From Alphaproteobacteria bacterium (lineage in GTDB: Bacteria; Pseudomonadota; Alphaproteobacteria; Rhizobiales; Aestuariivirgaceae): a stretch of DNA of 60,182 bases. The notes under the pieces are model-generated. The model was not told the DNA's origin. It did not search any database and saw only the letters and a list, made by a program, of their open reading frames with translations. Position numbers and translations under genes: made by a program. Position 1 is the first letter of the stretch; every line of letters begins with the position of its first letter. The stretch spans positions 1-60,182 of the forward strand of contig JAHEBA010000007.1 in the NCBI GenBank assembly GCA_024642465.1, read 5' to 3'. Shown here one piece after another: positions 43,531-52,722 of the stretch.

Positions 43531-43944
43531 ATGGAAGTGAAACCGCGGCAATTGCGATCCGATTATGCCAATGCCGAGGCCGGCGTGCGCCACATTTTCG
43601 TGCGCGACCTGGCGCTGATCGCAATGGTGGGCATTTATGAGCACGAGAAGAAGCATCCCCAGCGCATCCTGGTGAACATCGACTGCGCGGTGCAGGAAAT
43701 GGGCAGGCCGCTGGAAGACAACATCAAGAATGTTGTCAGCTACGAGAAGGTGGTGAAGGACGTGAAGTCCATCGTGCACGATGGCCACGTCAACCTGGTC
43801 GAGACGCTGGCGGAGAAGATCGCCGCCAAGGTGCTGCGTCACAAGGCGATCCACCGGGTCAGGGTGCGGGTGGAAAAGCTCGACATCATTCCCGAGGCTT
43901 CCAGCGTGGGCATCGAGATCGAACGGGTGCAAAATCCGCGCTAA
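43531..43944 (+). CDS. folB: Dihydroneopterin aldolase
   Basis: A 137-residue FolB, which splits dihydroneopterin to 6-hydroxymethyl-dihydropterin in folate synthesis. The domain begins after about 20 residues: FVRDLALIAMVGIYEHEKKHPQRI, with the catalytic Glu/Tyr region, a central NVVSYEKVVKDV and VETLAEKIA, and the C-terminal VRVEKLDIIPEASSVGIEIER with the essential lysine. The N-terminal extension of about 20 residues is common in alphaproteobacteria. It lies between the FolM-like gene and uvrC. Confidence 0.92.
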   Translation: MEVKPRQLRSDYANAEAGVRHIFVRDLALIAMVGIYEHEKKHPQRILVNIDCAVQEMGRPLEDNIKNVVSYEKVVKDVKSIVHDGHVNLVETLAEKIAAKVLRHKAIHRVRVRVEKLDIIPEASSVGIEIERVQNPR

Positions 43945-43983
43945 TCGCTCGCAACAGGGCTCCGCGTTCGCTACATAAGGCGC

Positions 43984-45927
43984 ATGAACGACGAGGCCCA
44001 ACAAACCAACGGCATTGAACCGGCGAGCAGCGCGGTGGAGCGCGGACCGGACGTGATCAAGCGGTTCGTCAAGACGCTGCCGGGCAAGCCCGGCGTGTAC
44101 CGCATGTACGACGCCAAGGGCGACGTGCTGTACGTCGGCAAGGCACGCAACCTGAAGAACCGGGTGAGCAACTACACCCGCATTGGCGGGCACACCAACC
44201 GCATCGTCGCGATGATCGCCAATACCGCGTCGATGGAGTTCGTGACCACGCGGACCGAGCCGGAAGCGCTGCTGCTCGAAGCCAACCTGATCAAGCGGTT
44301 GAAGCCGCGCTACAACGTCATCCTGCGCGACGACAAGTCGTTCCCCTATATCCTGATCGCCAAGGACCATGAGGCCGCGCAGATCACCAAGCATCGCGGT
44401 GCGCGCAACCGCAAGGGCAGCTACTACGGCCCGTTCGCCTCGGCAGGTTCGGTGAACGCCACCATCAATTCGCTGCAGAAGGCGTTCCTGCTGCGCTCGT
44501 GCAGCGACAGCTACTACGAAAACCGTACCCGTCCCTGCCTGCTGTTCCAGATCAAGCGGTGCGCCGCGCCATGCACCGGCGAGATTTCGCTGGAGGACTA
44601 CAACGAGCTGCTAAGCCAGGCCGAGGCGTTCCTGTCGGGCAAGTCGGACGCGGTGAAGAAGCAACTGGCACAGCAGATGGAGCAGGCGTCGGAGGACCTC
44701 GACTTCGAGCGCGCCGCCGTCTACCGCGACCGGATCTCGGCGCTCAGCCACGTCACCGCCTCGCAGGGCATCAACCCGCAAGGCATCGAGGAGGCCGACA
44801 TCTTCGGCCTTGCCCAGCAGGGCGGACAGACCTGCATCCAGGTGTTCTTCATCCACGCCGGGCAGAACTGGGGCGCGCGGGCCTATTTTCCGAGAGCCGA
44901 CAAGTCGTTCGAGCCACAGGACGTGATGGCAGCCTTCATCGCCCAGTTCTATGACGACAAGCCGGTGCCGCGGCTGCTGCTGCTGTCGGACGATGTGGCC
45001 GAGGCGGAACTGCTGGCGGATGCGCTGTCGTCGAAGGCCGGGCGCAAGGTGGAGCTTGCCGTGCCGCAGCGCGGCGAGAAGCGGGAGCTGGTGGATCGCG
45101 CACGCACCAATGCGCGCGAGGCGTTGGGGCGGAGGCTCGCCGACACCTCCTCGCAACGCAAGCTGCTGGAAGGGGTGCAGACGGTGTTCGGGCTGGACCG
45201 CCTGCCGCGGCGCATCGAGGTGTACGACAACTCGCACATCCAGGGTGCCAACGCGGTGGGTGCGATGATCGTCGCGGGGCAGGAAGGCTTCGCCAAGGCG
45301 CACTACCGAAAGTTCAACATCAAGACGCAGATGGAAGGCGGCGGCGACGACTTCGCGATGATGCGCGAGGTGCTGACCCGCCGTTTCTCGCGGCTACTGA
45401 AGGAGTACGGCGAAAGGACCGGTGACGCGGACGCTGAGGCCGGTGCGGATGACGGCGATACATCAGTGGGCAGCTGGCCCGACCTGTTGCTGATCGACGG
45501 CGGCAAGGGCCAGCTTTCCGCCGTGCTTGAGGCGATGGACGAGCTGGGCGTGAAGGGCGTGGCGGTGGCCGGCATTTCCAAGGGGCCAGACCGGGACGCG
45601 GGGCGCGAGCAATTCCATGTTAAGGACAAGCCGCCGTTCATGCTCGAACAACGCGACCCCGTGTTGTATTATGTGCAGCGTCTAAGGGATGAGGCGCACC
45701 GGTTCGCCATCGGCACGCACCGGGCCAAGCGGTCCAGGGCGATGGCGGTGAACCCGCTGGACGAGATCGAGGGCATTGGCCCGGGGCGCAAGAAGGCGTT
45801 GCTGAAGGCGTTCGGATCGGCCCGTGCGGTGAGCAGGGCGTCGGTATCCGATCTGGAATCTGTTGAGGGAATCAGCAAGAGTCTGGCTACTGCCATCTAC
45901 GGGCATTTTCACGAGGGCGGACATTGA
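43984..45927 (+). CDS. uvrC: UvrABC excinuclease subunit C
   Basis: A 647-residue UvrC, which makes both cuts in nucleotide excision repair. The GIY-YIG nuclease domain (about 36-115; [23 protein letters not shown]), the cysteine segment ([27 protein letters not shown]), the UVR motif (about 230-255), the endonuclease-V-like domain ([32 protein letters not shown]), and the C-terminal tandem helix-hairpin-helix ([33 protein letters not shown]) are all seen. An acidic spacer ([14 protein letters not shown]) lies at about residues 480-493. It overlaps pgsA by 4 bases. Confidence 0.95.
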   Translation: MNDEAQQTNGIEPASSAVERGPDVIKRFVKTLPGKPGVYRMYDAKGDVLYVGKARNLKNRVSNYTRIGGHTNRIVAMIANTASMEFVTTRTEPEALLLEANLIKRLKPRYNVILRDDKSFPYILIAKDHEAAQITKHRGARNRKGSYYGPFASAGSVNATINSLQKAFLLRSCSDSYYENRTRPCLLFQIKRCAAPCTGEISLEDYNELLSQAEAFLSGKSDAVKKQLAQQMEQASEDLDFERAAVYRDRISALSHVTASQGINPQGIEEADIFGLAQQGGQTCIQVFFIHAGQNWGARAYFPRADKSFEPQDVMAAFIAQFYDDKPVPRLLLLSDDVAEAELLADALSSKAGRKVELAVPQRGEKRELVDRARTNAREALGRRLADTSSQRKLLEGVQTVFGLDRLPRRIEVYDNSHIQGANAVGAMIVAGQEGFAKAHYRKFNIKTQMEGGGDDFAMMREVLTRRFSRLLKEYGERTGDADAEAGADDGDTSVGSWPDLLLIDGGKGQLSAVLEAMDELGVKGVAVAGISKGPDRDAGREQFHVKDKPPFMLEQRDPVLYYVQRLRDEAHRFAIGTHRAKRSRAMAVNPLDEIEGIGPGRKKALLKAFGSARAVSRASVSDLESVEGISKSLATAIYGHFHEGGH

Positions 45928-46538
45928 GCGCACAGGCCGAGAAGATGAGGCATCCGAACCGGCGCGGAAATGTGGCGACGTGGCTGCCCAACATCCTCAC
46001 CTACCTGCGCATCGTGGCTGTTCCTGTCGTGGTCGGGCTGCTGATCTACGGCGGCGAGATTAACCGGTGGATCGCGCTGGGCATCTTCATTGCCGCTGCC
46101 ATAACCGATTTCTTCGACGGCTACCTCGCCCGCATCTGGCAGCAGCAATCGTCGCTGGGCCGCATGCTGGACCCGATCGCAGACAAGCTGCTGATCGCCT
46201 CGGTGTTGCTGGCGGTCACCTATACCGGGCAGATCCAGGGGCTGAACATCTGGGCCGCCGTGATCATCCTATGCCGTGAAATACTGGTGTCGGGGCTGCG
46301 CGAGTTTCTCGCCGAGGTCAGGGTGTCGGTGCCGGTAACGCAGCTTGCCAAGTGGAAGACCACATTCCAGATGGTGGCCATCGCCTTCCTGATTGTCGGG
46401 CCTGCCGGGGATGCGGTGTTCGAGCATACATCGCTGATCGGGCTGATCTTCCTCTGGATTGCCGCAATCGCGACGCTTTATACTGGACTCGACTATTTCA
46501 GGGTCGGTTTGAAGCACGTGATCGACGAGGACGAATGA
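45924..46538 (+). CDS. pgsA: CDP-diacylglycerol-glycerol-3-phosphate 3-phosphatidyltransferase
   Basis: A 204-residue CDP-alcohol phosphatidyltransferase that makes phosphatidylglycerol phosphate at the inner membrane. The motif D(x)2DG(x)2AR(x)8G(x)3D(x)3D is complete: D62, D65, G66, A69, R70, G79, D83, D87. Six hydrophobic helices are visible. It begins at TTG 45924, overlapping the uvrC stop with a good AGGGCGG upstream; ATG 45945 is the alternative. Its stop overlaps moaD. The pgsA assignment within the CDP-alcohol family comes from the sequence near the N-terminus ([11 protein letters not shown]) and the usual uvrC neighbour. Confidence 0.92.
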   Translation: MSAQAEKMRHPNRRGNVATWLPNILTYLRIVAVPVVVGLLIYGGEINRWIALGIFIAAAITDFFDGYLARIWQQQSSLGRMLDPIADKLLIASVLLAVTYTGQIQGLNIWAAVIILCREILVSGLREFLAEVRVSVPVTQLAKWKTTFQMVAIAFLIVGPAGDAVFEHTSLIGLIFLWIAAIATLYTGLDYFRVGLKHVIDEDE

Positions 46539-46786
46539 AGGTTCTGTATTTTGCCTGGGTGCGCCAGCGCACCGGCACGGGCGAGGAAACAATCGAGATT
46601 CCGCAAGACGTGACGACGGTGGGCGAGCTTGCCGCGCACCTCAGCCGCCGCGACGAGGGCTATGCGTCCGCGTTCGAGAACATGGAGGTCATCCGCGCGG
46701 CGGTGGACCAGGAGCATGTCGACCTCGACCACCCCATAGCAGGCGCGCGCGAAGTGGCGTTCTTCCCGCCGGTGACGGGCGGATAA
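46535..46786 (+). CDS. moaD: Molybdopterin synthase sulfur carrier subunit
   Basis: An 83-residue ubiquitin-fold protein. It ends in the GG that is adenylated and thiocarboxylated, in VAFFPPVTGG. It donates sulfur to cyclic pyranopterin in molybdopterin synthesis. Start ATGA overlaps pgsA. The large subunit gene moaE, which often follows, is not here; after the stop comes an unrelated secreted protein. The lone molybdenum hydroxylase at 34.5 kb would need its product. Confidence 0.92.
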   Translation: MKVLYFAWVRQRTGTGEETIEIPQDVTTVGELAAHLSRRDEGYASAFENMEVIRAAVDQEHVDLDHPIAGAREVAFFPPVTGG

Positions 46787-46911
46787 GCTTGTTCCCGCAT
46801 ATGAACGGCGGATGAACCGCCGGGCCAGCGAAGGTTCAGTTAAGCAATGGCAGGGTTGTCGCATCACAGGCGGCTGCAGTGGTGCAGACGCATCAAGAGG
46901 GACCCACGCCA

Positions 46912-47382
46912 ATGAACCGCTGCATTCTCGCCGCCGCTGCCGCCGCCGCCACGATCATGATTTCCACTCAGGCCATGGCCTGTTCGCTGCCCAGCAAGAT
47001 GCCGACGATGGCTGAGCGGTTCGCCGCGGCGGACAGCATTTTCATCGGCTCGCTGCGCAAGCTGTCTCGCGATGACCTGCATCAGGGGGCAGCCTACGAG
47101 GTCACCGTGATCGAAAGCGTCAAGGGCGAGGCCTCGGGCACGCTGCACTATTTCAGCCACCTGTCGTCTGCCGCCTGCGGCTTCGAGCTTGAGAACGGGA
47201 CCTATGTCTTCGGGCAGACGCCGGCGCAGATCCGGATTGCGAAGGGCGAGGCGAGTGATCACTGGGCCGGCCAGGCGGGCAAGTATGGTGCGGGCCTGTT
47301 CGTGCTGGGTGCGCAGGGGCGCCATGGCGGCGTGGAAGACGCCAGGGCGGCAGCGCTCGGCTATGCTTCCTCGGGACGCTGA
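46912..47382 (+). CDS. Secreted protein with NTR/TIMP-like fold
   Basis: A 156-residue exported protein. After the signal peptide (cleavage at AMA-C, about residue 23) the mature chain starts with cysteine and follows an NTR-like pattern: CSLP..., AADSIFIGSLRKL, YEVTVIESVKGEASGTLHYFSHLSSAACGFELENGTYVFG. This resembles the netrin/TIMP-like domain found in some bacterial secreted proteins. The function is unknown. The ATG at 46912 follows AGAGGGACC. It is alone between moaD and the broken transporter, probably with its own promoter in the 125-base gap. Confidence 0.7.
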   Translation: MNRCILAAAAAAATIMISTQAMACSLPSKMPTMAERFAAADSIFIGSLRKLSRDDLHQGAAYEVTVIESVKGEASGTLHYFSHLSSAACGFELENGTYVFGQTPAQIRIAKGEASDHWAGQAGKYGAGLFVLGAQGRHGGVEDARAAALGYASSGR

Positions 47383-47442
47383 GGCCCATTGCTAATCGCC
47401 TTGCTTGACGGGCGATGCGATAAGTTCAGACTTGCCGTCTGA

Positions 47443-48658
47443 ATGATACAGAACATACTGATCCTGATTGCGGTGGTCGCGACCATCGCGCTGATGTGGC
47501 TTCCGCAGGTGCATGGCTCAGACACCTGGCGGGCCATGACCACGCCGCTTGCTTCGATCATCGGCAGCGGTTTCCTGGTGCTCGGGCCGCTGCTCGATGC
47601 ATCCTACGGCCAGTATGCGCCTTTGGTGATGGCCGGCCTGTGCGCCGGCGCCTATGCGCTGGGCAGCGCCGTGCGCTACAACATTTCGACGCTGCATCAT
47701 CGCAAGGGCAAGCTGGGCGAGGTGGCCGACTGGATGGAAAAGGCCACGTCCTGGATGCTTGGCTTCGCCTACATCATCTCGGTGGCCTACTACCTGAATC
47801 TGTTTGGCGCATTCGGCCTCAGCCTGAGCAGTCTCGACAACCGTTTCGACGCGCAGCTGCTGACCAGCGCGGTGTTCGTGCTCATCCTGTACGTGGGCAG
47901 GACGCGGGACTTCTCGTCGCTTGAACTGATGGAGTATCTGTCGGTGTCGGTGAAGCTGGCCATTATCGCCGGCCTGCTGACCGGCATGGCCGGGTTCTTC
48001 ACGGACAAGTGGCAGTCGGGGTGGCCTGATCTTCAATGCGGCCACGCAAACCGGCTGGCAGGGGCTGACGCTGGTGCTGGGCCTGATCGTCACGGTGCAG
48101 GGGTTTGAAACGTCGCGCTATCTGGGCGGCAGCTATGACGCGGCAACGCGCATCACCTCGATGAAGTGGGCGCAGTGGCTGTCGAGCGCCATCTACATGG
48201 CCTATATCCTGCTGATGGCCTACGTGTTTCAACGCGGCCAGCTGGAGCTGTCCGAAACCGCCATCGTGGACATGATGAAGGTGGTCGCGCCGATCCTGCC
48301 GGTGCTGCTCGTCGGTGCTGCCCTTGCCGCGCAGTTCTCTGCCGCGGTGGCCGACACCAGCGGGTCCGGCGGGCTCTTTCACGAGTTGAGCGGCGGGCGC
48401 GTCAGCGAGCGGCTGGCCTATGCCGGGCTATGCGGCATCGGGCTGCTGATCACGTGGACGGCGGACGTGTTCCAGATCATTGCCTATGCCTCGAAGGCGT
48501 TTGCCGCCTACTACGCGATACAGGCCGCCATAGCGGCGGTCATGGCCTGGAACCGGGAGCACCGGCTGCGTGCCGTCTTCTTCGCGCTGCTGTTTGCCGG
48601 TGCGGCAGCAGCCGCCATGTTTGGCAAGGCGGTGGAAGGCGGCGGCAGCGGGGCCTAG
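47443..48658 (+). pseudogene. Frameshifted polytopic membrane protein (APC/LeuT-like transporter)
   Basis: Two reading frames, 47443 to about 48021 and then 48021 to 48658, give one continuous membrane protein of about 404 residues if one G is removed from the GGGG run at 48018-48021. Correcting it yields ...KWQSGGLIFNAATQTG... with continuous helices on both sides. The first half has the unwound-helix pattern IIGSGFLVLGPLLDASYG near residue 38, typical of amino acid/polyamine/organocation transporters. As read, the first frame runs on to a stop at 48106-48108. It may be a true pseudogene or a sequencing error in the homopolymer. Its TAG stop shares CTAG with the convergent transpeptidase gene. 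Confidence 0.8.
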
Positions 48659-50301
48659 TGGTTGTCGGCCTCGGCGAACTTGCCCCCGGTGAGCAGCTCT
48701 TCCGCCAGCAGGTTGTCGCGTTCATAGATGTCGCGGCGGAAGTTCACCGTGCCGTCTTTGTTGGCGAAGGCGGTGATGTAGGTCACATAGACCGGGATCT
48801 TGCGCTTTAGCTGGACGATACGGCGTTCGCCGGAGGCAATCTGACTGTCGATCCGGGCGCGAGACCAGCCTTCGTCCTTGAGGATCACCTCGGCAAGGTC
48901 GAGCGGGTTCTCGACCCGGATGCAGCCGTGCGAATAGACGCGCAGGTCCTTTTCGAACAGGCTCTTGGCCGGGGTGTCGTGAATGTACACGTTGTACTTG
49001 TTCGGGAACATGAACTTGACGCGGCCGAGCGCGTTCTTGTCGCCGGTGTCCTGGCGCAGCCGGAACGGCACGCGGCTCATGGAGTTCCAGTTGACCGAGT
49101 AGGGGTTGACCTCCTTGCCGGCGCTGTCGAGCACCCGGATGCCCTGGCGCTGGAGGTAGCCTGCGTCCTGCTTGAGCTTGGGCAGGTACTCCTTGTTGGC
49201 GATGGAGGACGGCACGTTCCAGTACGGGTTCATGACGAGGTAAGTCATGTTCTCGGTGAAGACCGGCGTCTTGTGGTAGGTCTTGCCGACGACCACGCGG
49301 GCGGTATGGATGGTCTTTTCATCCTGCATCACCTTGAGTTCCTGGTCGGCCAGGTTGACGAAGATGTAGAAGCCGGCGGGTTCGCGGGCCAGCCAGCGGC
49401 GGCGCTCAAGATTGACCTCGAGCTGGGCGATGCGGTCTTCCACCGGCACGTTCATCTGTTCCAGCGTGGTCGGGCCGATGACGCCGTCGGCCATCAGGCC
49501 GTGGCGCTCCTGGAACCGCTTCACGGCGGCAACCGTGACGTCGTCATAGACTTCGCCCACGGGCCGGTTCTCGGGCTTGAGGTCACCCACCGTGGTGAGC
49601 AGTTCGCGCAGCATCGGCAGGCGGACGTCCTTGCCGCCCGGCTTGAGGACATCGCCGCCGGCAATCGGCTTCCAGCCGCCGGCAGCGCGAATGGCGCGGT
49701 ACTTCTTCAGGGCATCGACCAGCCGGTGATAACGCGGGTCCTGAGGCATCAGGCTGTCAAGGTAAGGCTTGAGCTCGTCGGCCTGTTCGGCGCCATCCAG
49801 CAGATAGGCCGAACCGTACTCGCGCGGCAGTTCGATGTCGTTGCTCTTGGCGACTTCGGTCGGGTCCACACGGCCACGGGTCAGGTCGCGGGCAAGGTCG
49901 ATGAAGGCGCTGGTGAGCAGCATTTCAAGTTCGGCCAGGGCGCGCGGATGATTGTCGCCGACAACATCGCGGATGGCGTCGACCCGGTACTTGAACTCGC
50001 GCAAGCCATGGTTCTCGATATTCTCGAGGAACTCCAGCAGCACCTTGCCCTTGCCCTTGAGGCCGTCATCGCGCACCCAGATCGGCTTGAACGAGCGGTC
50101 GGCGTAGTAGGTGAAGACCTGGATAAGCCGGTCGTCGTCCTCCAGCGAGCCGATGTTGCTCTCGCCGTTGAGAATGATCTGCTCGATCTGCTTGCCGACG
50201 TTCTCGTTGCCGGCCGCCAGCGCCCGCCCGTTACCTGCCGGCGGTGCGAGCAGCAGCGCGAGACTGAAAAGAGAGGCGAGGACAAGACGGACGGCGGCCA
50301 T
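48655..50301 (-). CDS. L,D-transpeptidase with peptidoglycan-binding domain (YcbB/LdtD type)
   Basis: A 548-residue exported enzyme that makes 3-3 cross-links in peptidoglycan or attaches it to outer-membrane proteins. A signal (about 1-30) leads. A peptidoglycan-binding helix domain (VKRFQERHGLMADGVIGPTTL) precedes the YkuD catalytic domain with IHDTP and the active-site SHGCIR (cysteine nucleophile). The start at 50301 has GGAG 7 bases upstream; ATG 50322 is also possible. It is convergent with the frameshifted membrane gene (shared CTAG). A terminator-like hairpin lies between it and ilvE, so it has its own promoter in the 150-base gap. Confidence 0.9.
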   Translation of the reverse strand: MAAVRLVLASLFSLALLLAPPAGNGRALAAGNENVGKQIEQIILNGESNIGSLEDDDRLIQVFTYYADRSFKPIWVRDDGLKGKGKVLLEFLENIENHGLREFKYRVDAIRDVVGDNHPRALAELEMLLTSAFIDLARDLTRGRVDPTEVAKSNDIELPREYGSAYLLDGAEQADELKPYLDSLMPQDPRYHRLVDALKKYRAIRAAGGWKPIAGGDVLKPGGKDVRLPMLRELLTTVGDLKPENRPVGEVYDDVTVAAVKRFQERHGLMADGVIGPTTLEQMNVPVEDRIAQLEVNLERRRWLAREPAGFYIFVNLADQELKVMQDEKTIHTARVVVGKTYHKTPVFTENMTYLVMNPYWNVPSSIANKEYLPKLKQDAGYLQRQGIRVLDSAGKEVNPYSVNWNSMSRVPFRLRQDTGDKNALGRVKFMFPNKYNVYIHDTPAKSLFEKDLRVYSHGCIRVENPLDLAEVILKDEGWSRARIDSQIASGERRIVQLKRKIPVYVTYITAFANKDGTVNFRRDIYERDNLLAEELLTGGKFAEADNH

Positions 50302-50380
50302 GAACGTTCTCCATGCGGTCATTTTCCACGGTAAGACCGGCATGATAACGGGCCGTTTGCCGATTTGGAACGGGCAACGA

Positions 50381-50415
50381 AAGGGGCGCAAACACTTTCA
50401 TGTGTGTGCGCCCTT
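50381..50415 (-). terminator. Rho-independent terminator after ilvE
   Basis: On the minus strand, a long stem (50402-50415 with 50381-50395, one mismatch and one bulge) closes a 6-nt loop, followed by TTTCGTT. It lies 36 bases after the ilvE stop and before the transpeptidase start. Strong and correctly placed for ending the ilvE transcript. Confidence 0.7.
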
Positions 50416-50451
50416 GAGTGATGTGCAAGGCTGCCCGGGCAGCCGCTTGCC

Positions 50452-51345
50452 CTATTCCGCCGCTGTGGCCTTGGGCTGAACCGTTGCCATGTAGTCGTTC
50501 ATCAACGTGGTGGTGATGTTGCCCACGGTGAATTTGTACGGCCCGATTTCGGAGACCGGGGTGACTTCGGCGGCGGTGCCGACGATGAAGCATTCCTCGA
50601 AGATCGCCATTTCCTCGGGCATGATGGGGCGTTCGTTGATCTTGATCTGACGGTCGCGGGCAAGGCCCATTAATGTCTGGCGGGTGATGCCGTTGAGGAA
50701 GCAGTCCGGCGTAGGCGTGTGCAGTTCGCCGTTCTTGACGAAGAACACGTTGGCGCCAGTGGCCTCCGCCACCTGGCCGCGGTAGTCGAGCATCAGGGCA
50801 TCGGCATAACCGGCGCGCTCGGCGGCGTGCTTGGACAGGGTGCAGATCATGTACAGGCCGGCGGCCTTAGCTTCGCAGGGGGCCGTGGCCGGGTCGGGCC
50901 GGCGCCACTTGGCCATGTCGAGGCGGATGCCCTTGAGGCGCTGTTCGGCATCGAAATAGCTCGGCCATTCCCAGATGGCGATGGCGACGTTGATGCGGGT
51001 GGTCTGTGCCGACACTCCCATCATTTCCGACCCGCGCCAGGCGACGGGGCGGACATAGGCGTCCTTCAGGCCCTGCCGCTCGAGCAGTTCCATGCAGGCG
51101 TTGTCGATTTCTTCCACCGTGTAGGGGATTTTCATGTCGAGGATTTCAGCCGACCGGAACAGCCGGTCGGTATGCTCGCGCAGCTTGAAGATGCGGCCGC
51201 CATAGGCCCGCTCACCCTCGAAGACCGAAGAAGCGTAATGCAGCGCGTGGCTGAGCACGTGGAGCTGGGCGTCCGACCAGGGGATGAACTCGCCGTTCAT
51301 CCAGATTTCACCGGGGCGATTGTCAAATGGGGCTGCGGCTGCCAT
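50452..51345 (-). CDS. ilvE: Branched-chain amino acid aminotransferase
   Basis: A 297-residue fold-type IV PLP aminotransferase that makes or breaks down leucine, isoleucine and valine. The PLP lysine is K160 in PCEAKAAGLYM, and E194 in VAEATGANVF binds the cofactor nitrogen. The N-terminal IWMNGEFIPWSDAQLHVLSHALHYASSVFEG and the later CFLNGITRQTLM are typical. D-amino-acid aminotransferases and ADC lyases share the fold, but these signatures match IlvE. It is divergent from petP, sharing a 175-base regulatory gap with a candidate operator. Confidence 0.93.
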   Translation of the reverse strand: MAAAAPFDNRPGEIWMNGEFIPWSDAQLHVLSHALHYASSVFEGERAYGGRIFKLREHTDRLFRSAEILDMKIPYTVEEIDNACMELLERQGLKDAYVRPVAWRGSEMMGVSAQTTRINVAIAIWEWPSYFDAEQRLKGIRLDMAKWRRPDPATAPCEAKAAGLYMICTLSKHAAERAGYADALMLDYRGQVAEATGANVFFVKNGELHTPTPDCFLNGITRQTLMGLARDRQIKINERPIMPEEMAIFEECFIVGTAAEVTPVSEIGPYKFTVGNITTTLMNDYMATVQPKATAAE

Positions 51346-51460
51346 GGCAGGCTCCTGTTGTACCGGCCGGCAGGTTGGGCCCGCTTACGGTCGGGATTGG
51401 CTCACGACGAACATGAAATCGCATAAAATTCGGACAAACCCACTACCAATAGCTGCAAAA

Positions 51461-51481
51461 TATGTCAATATAGCTGACATA
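51461..51481. promoter_or_regulatory. Inverted repeat in the ilvE-petP gap, candidate MarR operator
   Basis: TATGTCA (51461-51467) and TGACATA (51475-51481) form a perfect 7-bp inverted repeat with a 7-base spacer, a typical shape for MarR-family operators. It lies 40 bases before the petP start in an AT-rich section. Autoregulation of petP and control of ilvE are both possible. The repeat is seen; binding is inferred. Confidence 0.5.
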
Positions 51482-51520
51482 AACTGTGATCGGCACCGAG
51501 GTTCGACAAGGGGGATCGCG

Positions 51521-52021
51521 ATGGCCAGCGACGCAGCACACCAGACGATGCCGCCGGCGCAACAGCTTGGCGACGATGATGTCGTGGAGCTGATTGAACT
51601 GCTCTACTTCGCCTATCGCGACTTTACGTCCGATCCCGATGCGCTGCTGGCCGAATTCGGCTTCGGCAGGGCGCATCACCGGGTGGTGCACTTCGTGGGG
51701 CGCAACACGGGCATTTCGGTAGCCGAGTTGCTCGACGTGCTGAAGATCACCAAGCAGAGCCTGGCCCGGGTGCTGCGGGAACTGGTGGAGCGCGGCTTCG
51801 TGGAGCAGCGCACCGGCGATGCAGACCGCCGCAAGCGCTTGTTGCACCTGACCGACGAGGGCCGCAAGCTGCACCAGCGGCTGATGGCACCGCAGATGGC
51901 GCGGGTGAGGGAGGCCATTGCCCACGCCGGGGCTGACTCGGGCCCGGTAATGCAGCAGCTTCTGTACGGTCTCGTCAACGCGCAGGACCGTGACCAGGTG
52001 GAGCGTATCGTAACGTCGTGA
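51521..52021 (+). CDS. petP: MarR-family transcriptional regulator (PetP type)
   Basis: A 166-residue winged-helix regulator. The MarR DNA-binding part is seen in ISVAELLDVLKITKQSLARVLRELVERGFVEQR (recognition helix KQSLARVLREL) and the wing TGDADRRKRLLHLTDEGR. The gene is followed at once by a response regulator, overlapping by 4 bases. In Rhodobacter capsulatus a MarR protein PetP and a response regulator PetR lie in the same order and affect cytochrome bc1 expression, hence the name. The ATG at 51521 follows AAGGGGG; an open frame extends upstream into the operator region. Confidence 0.83.
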   Translation: MASDAAHQTMPPAQQLGDDDVVELIELLYFAYRDFTSDPDALLAEFGFGRAHHRVVHFVGRNTGISVAELLDVLKITKQSLARVLRELVERGFVEQRTGDADRRKRLLHLTDEGRKLHQRLMAPQMARVREAIAHAGADSGPVMQQLLYGLVNAQDRDQVERIVTS

Positions 52022-52722
52022 GTGTCTCGCCCGATATCTATCCGCACGTGCTTGTCGTCGATGACGACCGGCGGCTGCGGGAACTTCTCGGTTCGTTCCT
52101 CACGGCCAACCAGTGCCGGGTGTCGGCAGTCGACGGCGCGGCGGAGGCCCGGCGGCGCATGGCGGGCGTGGAGTTCGACCTGATCGTGCTCGACGTGATG
52201 ATGCCCGGCGAAAGCGGGGTCGAATTTGCCCGCTCGCTGCGCGCGTCCGGCAACCAGGTTCCGATCCTCATGCTGTCGGCGCTGTCGGATACGGAAGACC
52301 GGATCAGCGGGCTGACGGCAGGTGTCGACGATTATCTTGCCAAGCCATTCGAGCCACGCGAACTGCTGCTTCGGGTGCAGGCCATCCTGAAGCGTAAGGC
52401 GGCAGTGCAACCCGGCCAGACGCAGCCAAACGAGGTCAAGTTCGGCCCGTTCACGTTCAATCTGGCGCGCGGCGAGTTGCGCCGAGATGGCGAACTGGTG
52501 CATCTGACCACGCGCGAGCGGGACATCCTGCGGGTGCTGGCATCGCGTCCGGGAATGCCGGTGGACAGGGCGGAAATCATAGAACCAACACAAGAAGAGT
52601 CCAACAGGGCGGTAGATGTGCAGATCAACCGCCTGCGGCGCAAGATCGAGGAACAGCCTGCGATGCCGGTTTATCTGCAAACCGTGCGCGGTCAGGGTTA
52701 TAGTCTGCACATCGATCCGTGA
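52018..52722 (+). CDS. petR: OmpR-family response regulator (PetR type)
   Basis: A 234-residue two-domain response regulator. The receiver has acidic D15 and D16, phospho-acceptor D59 (IVLDVMMPG), S87 and K109 (AKPFEPRELLLR). The C-terminal winged helix (about 140-230; LTTRERDILRVLA, VDVQINRLRRKIE, TVRGQGYSL) binds DNA. It starts at GTG 52018 overlapping petP. The kinase gene follows with a 4-base overlap, making it the cognate pair. Confidence 0.93.
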   Translation: MSVSPDIYPHVLVVDDDRRLRELLGSFLTANQCRVSAVDGAAEARRRMAGVEFDLIVLDVMMPGESGVEFARSLRASGNQVPILMLSALSDTEDRISGLTAGVDDYLAKPFEPRELLLRVQAILKRKAAVQPGQTQPNEVKFGPFTFNLARGELRRDGELVHLTTRERDILRVLASRPGMPVDRAEIIEPTQEESNRAVDVQINRLRRKIEEQPAMPVYLQTVRGQGYSLHIDP

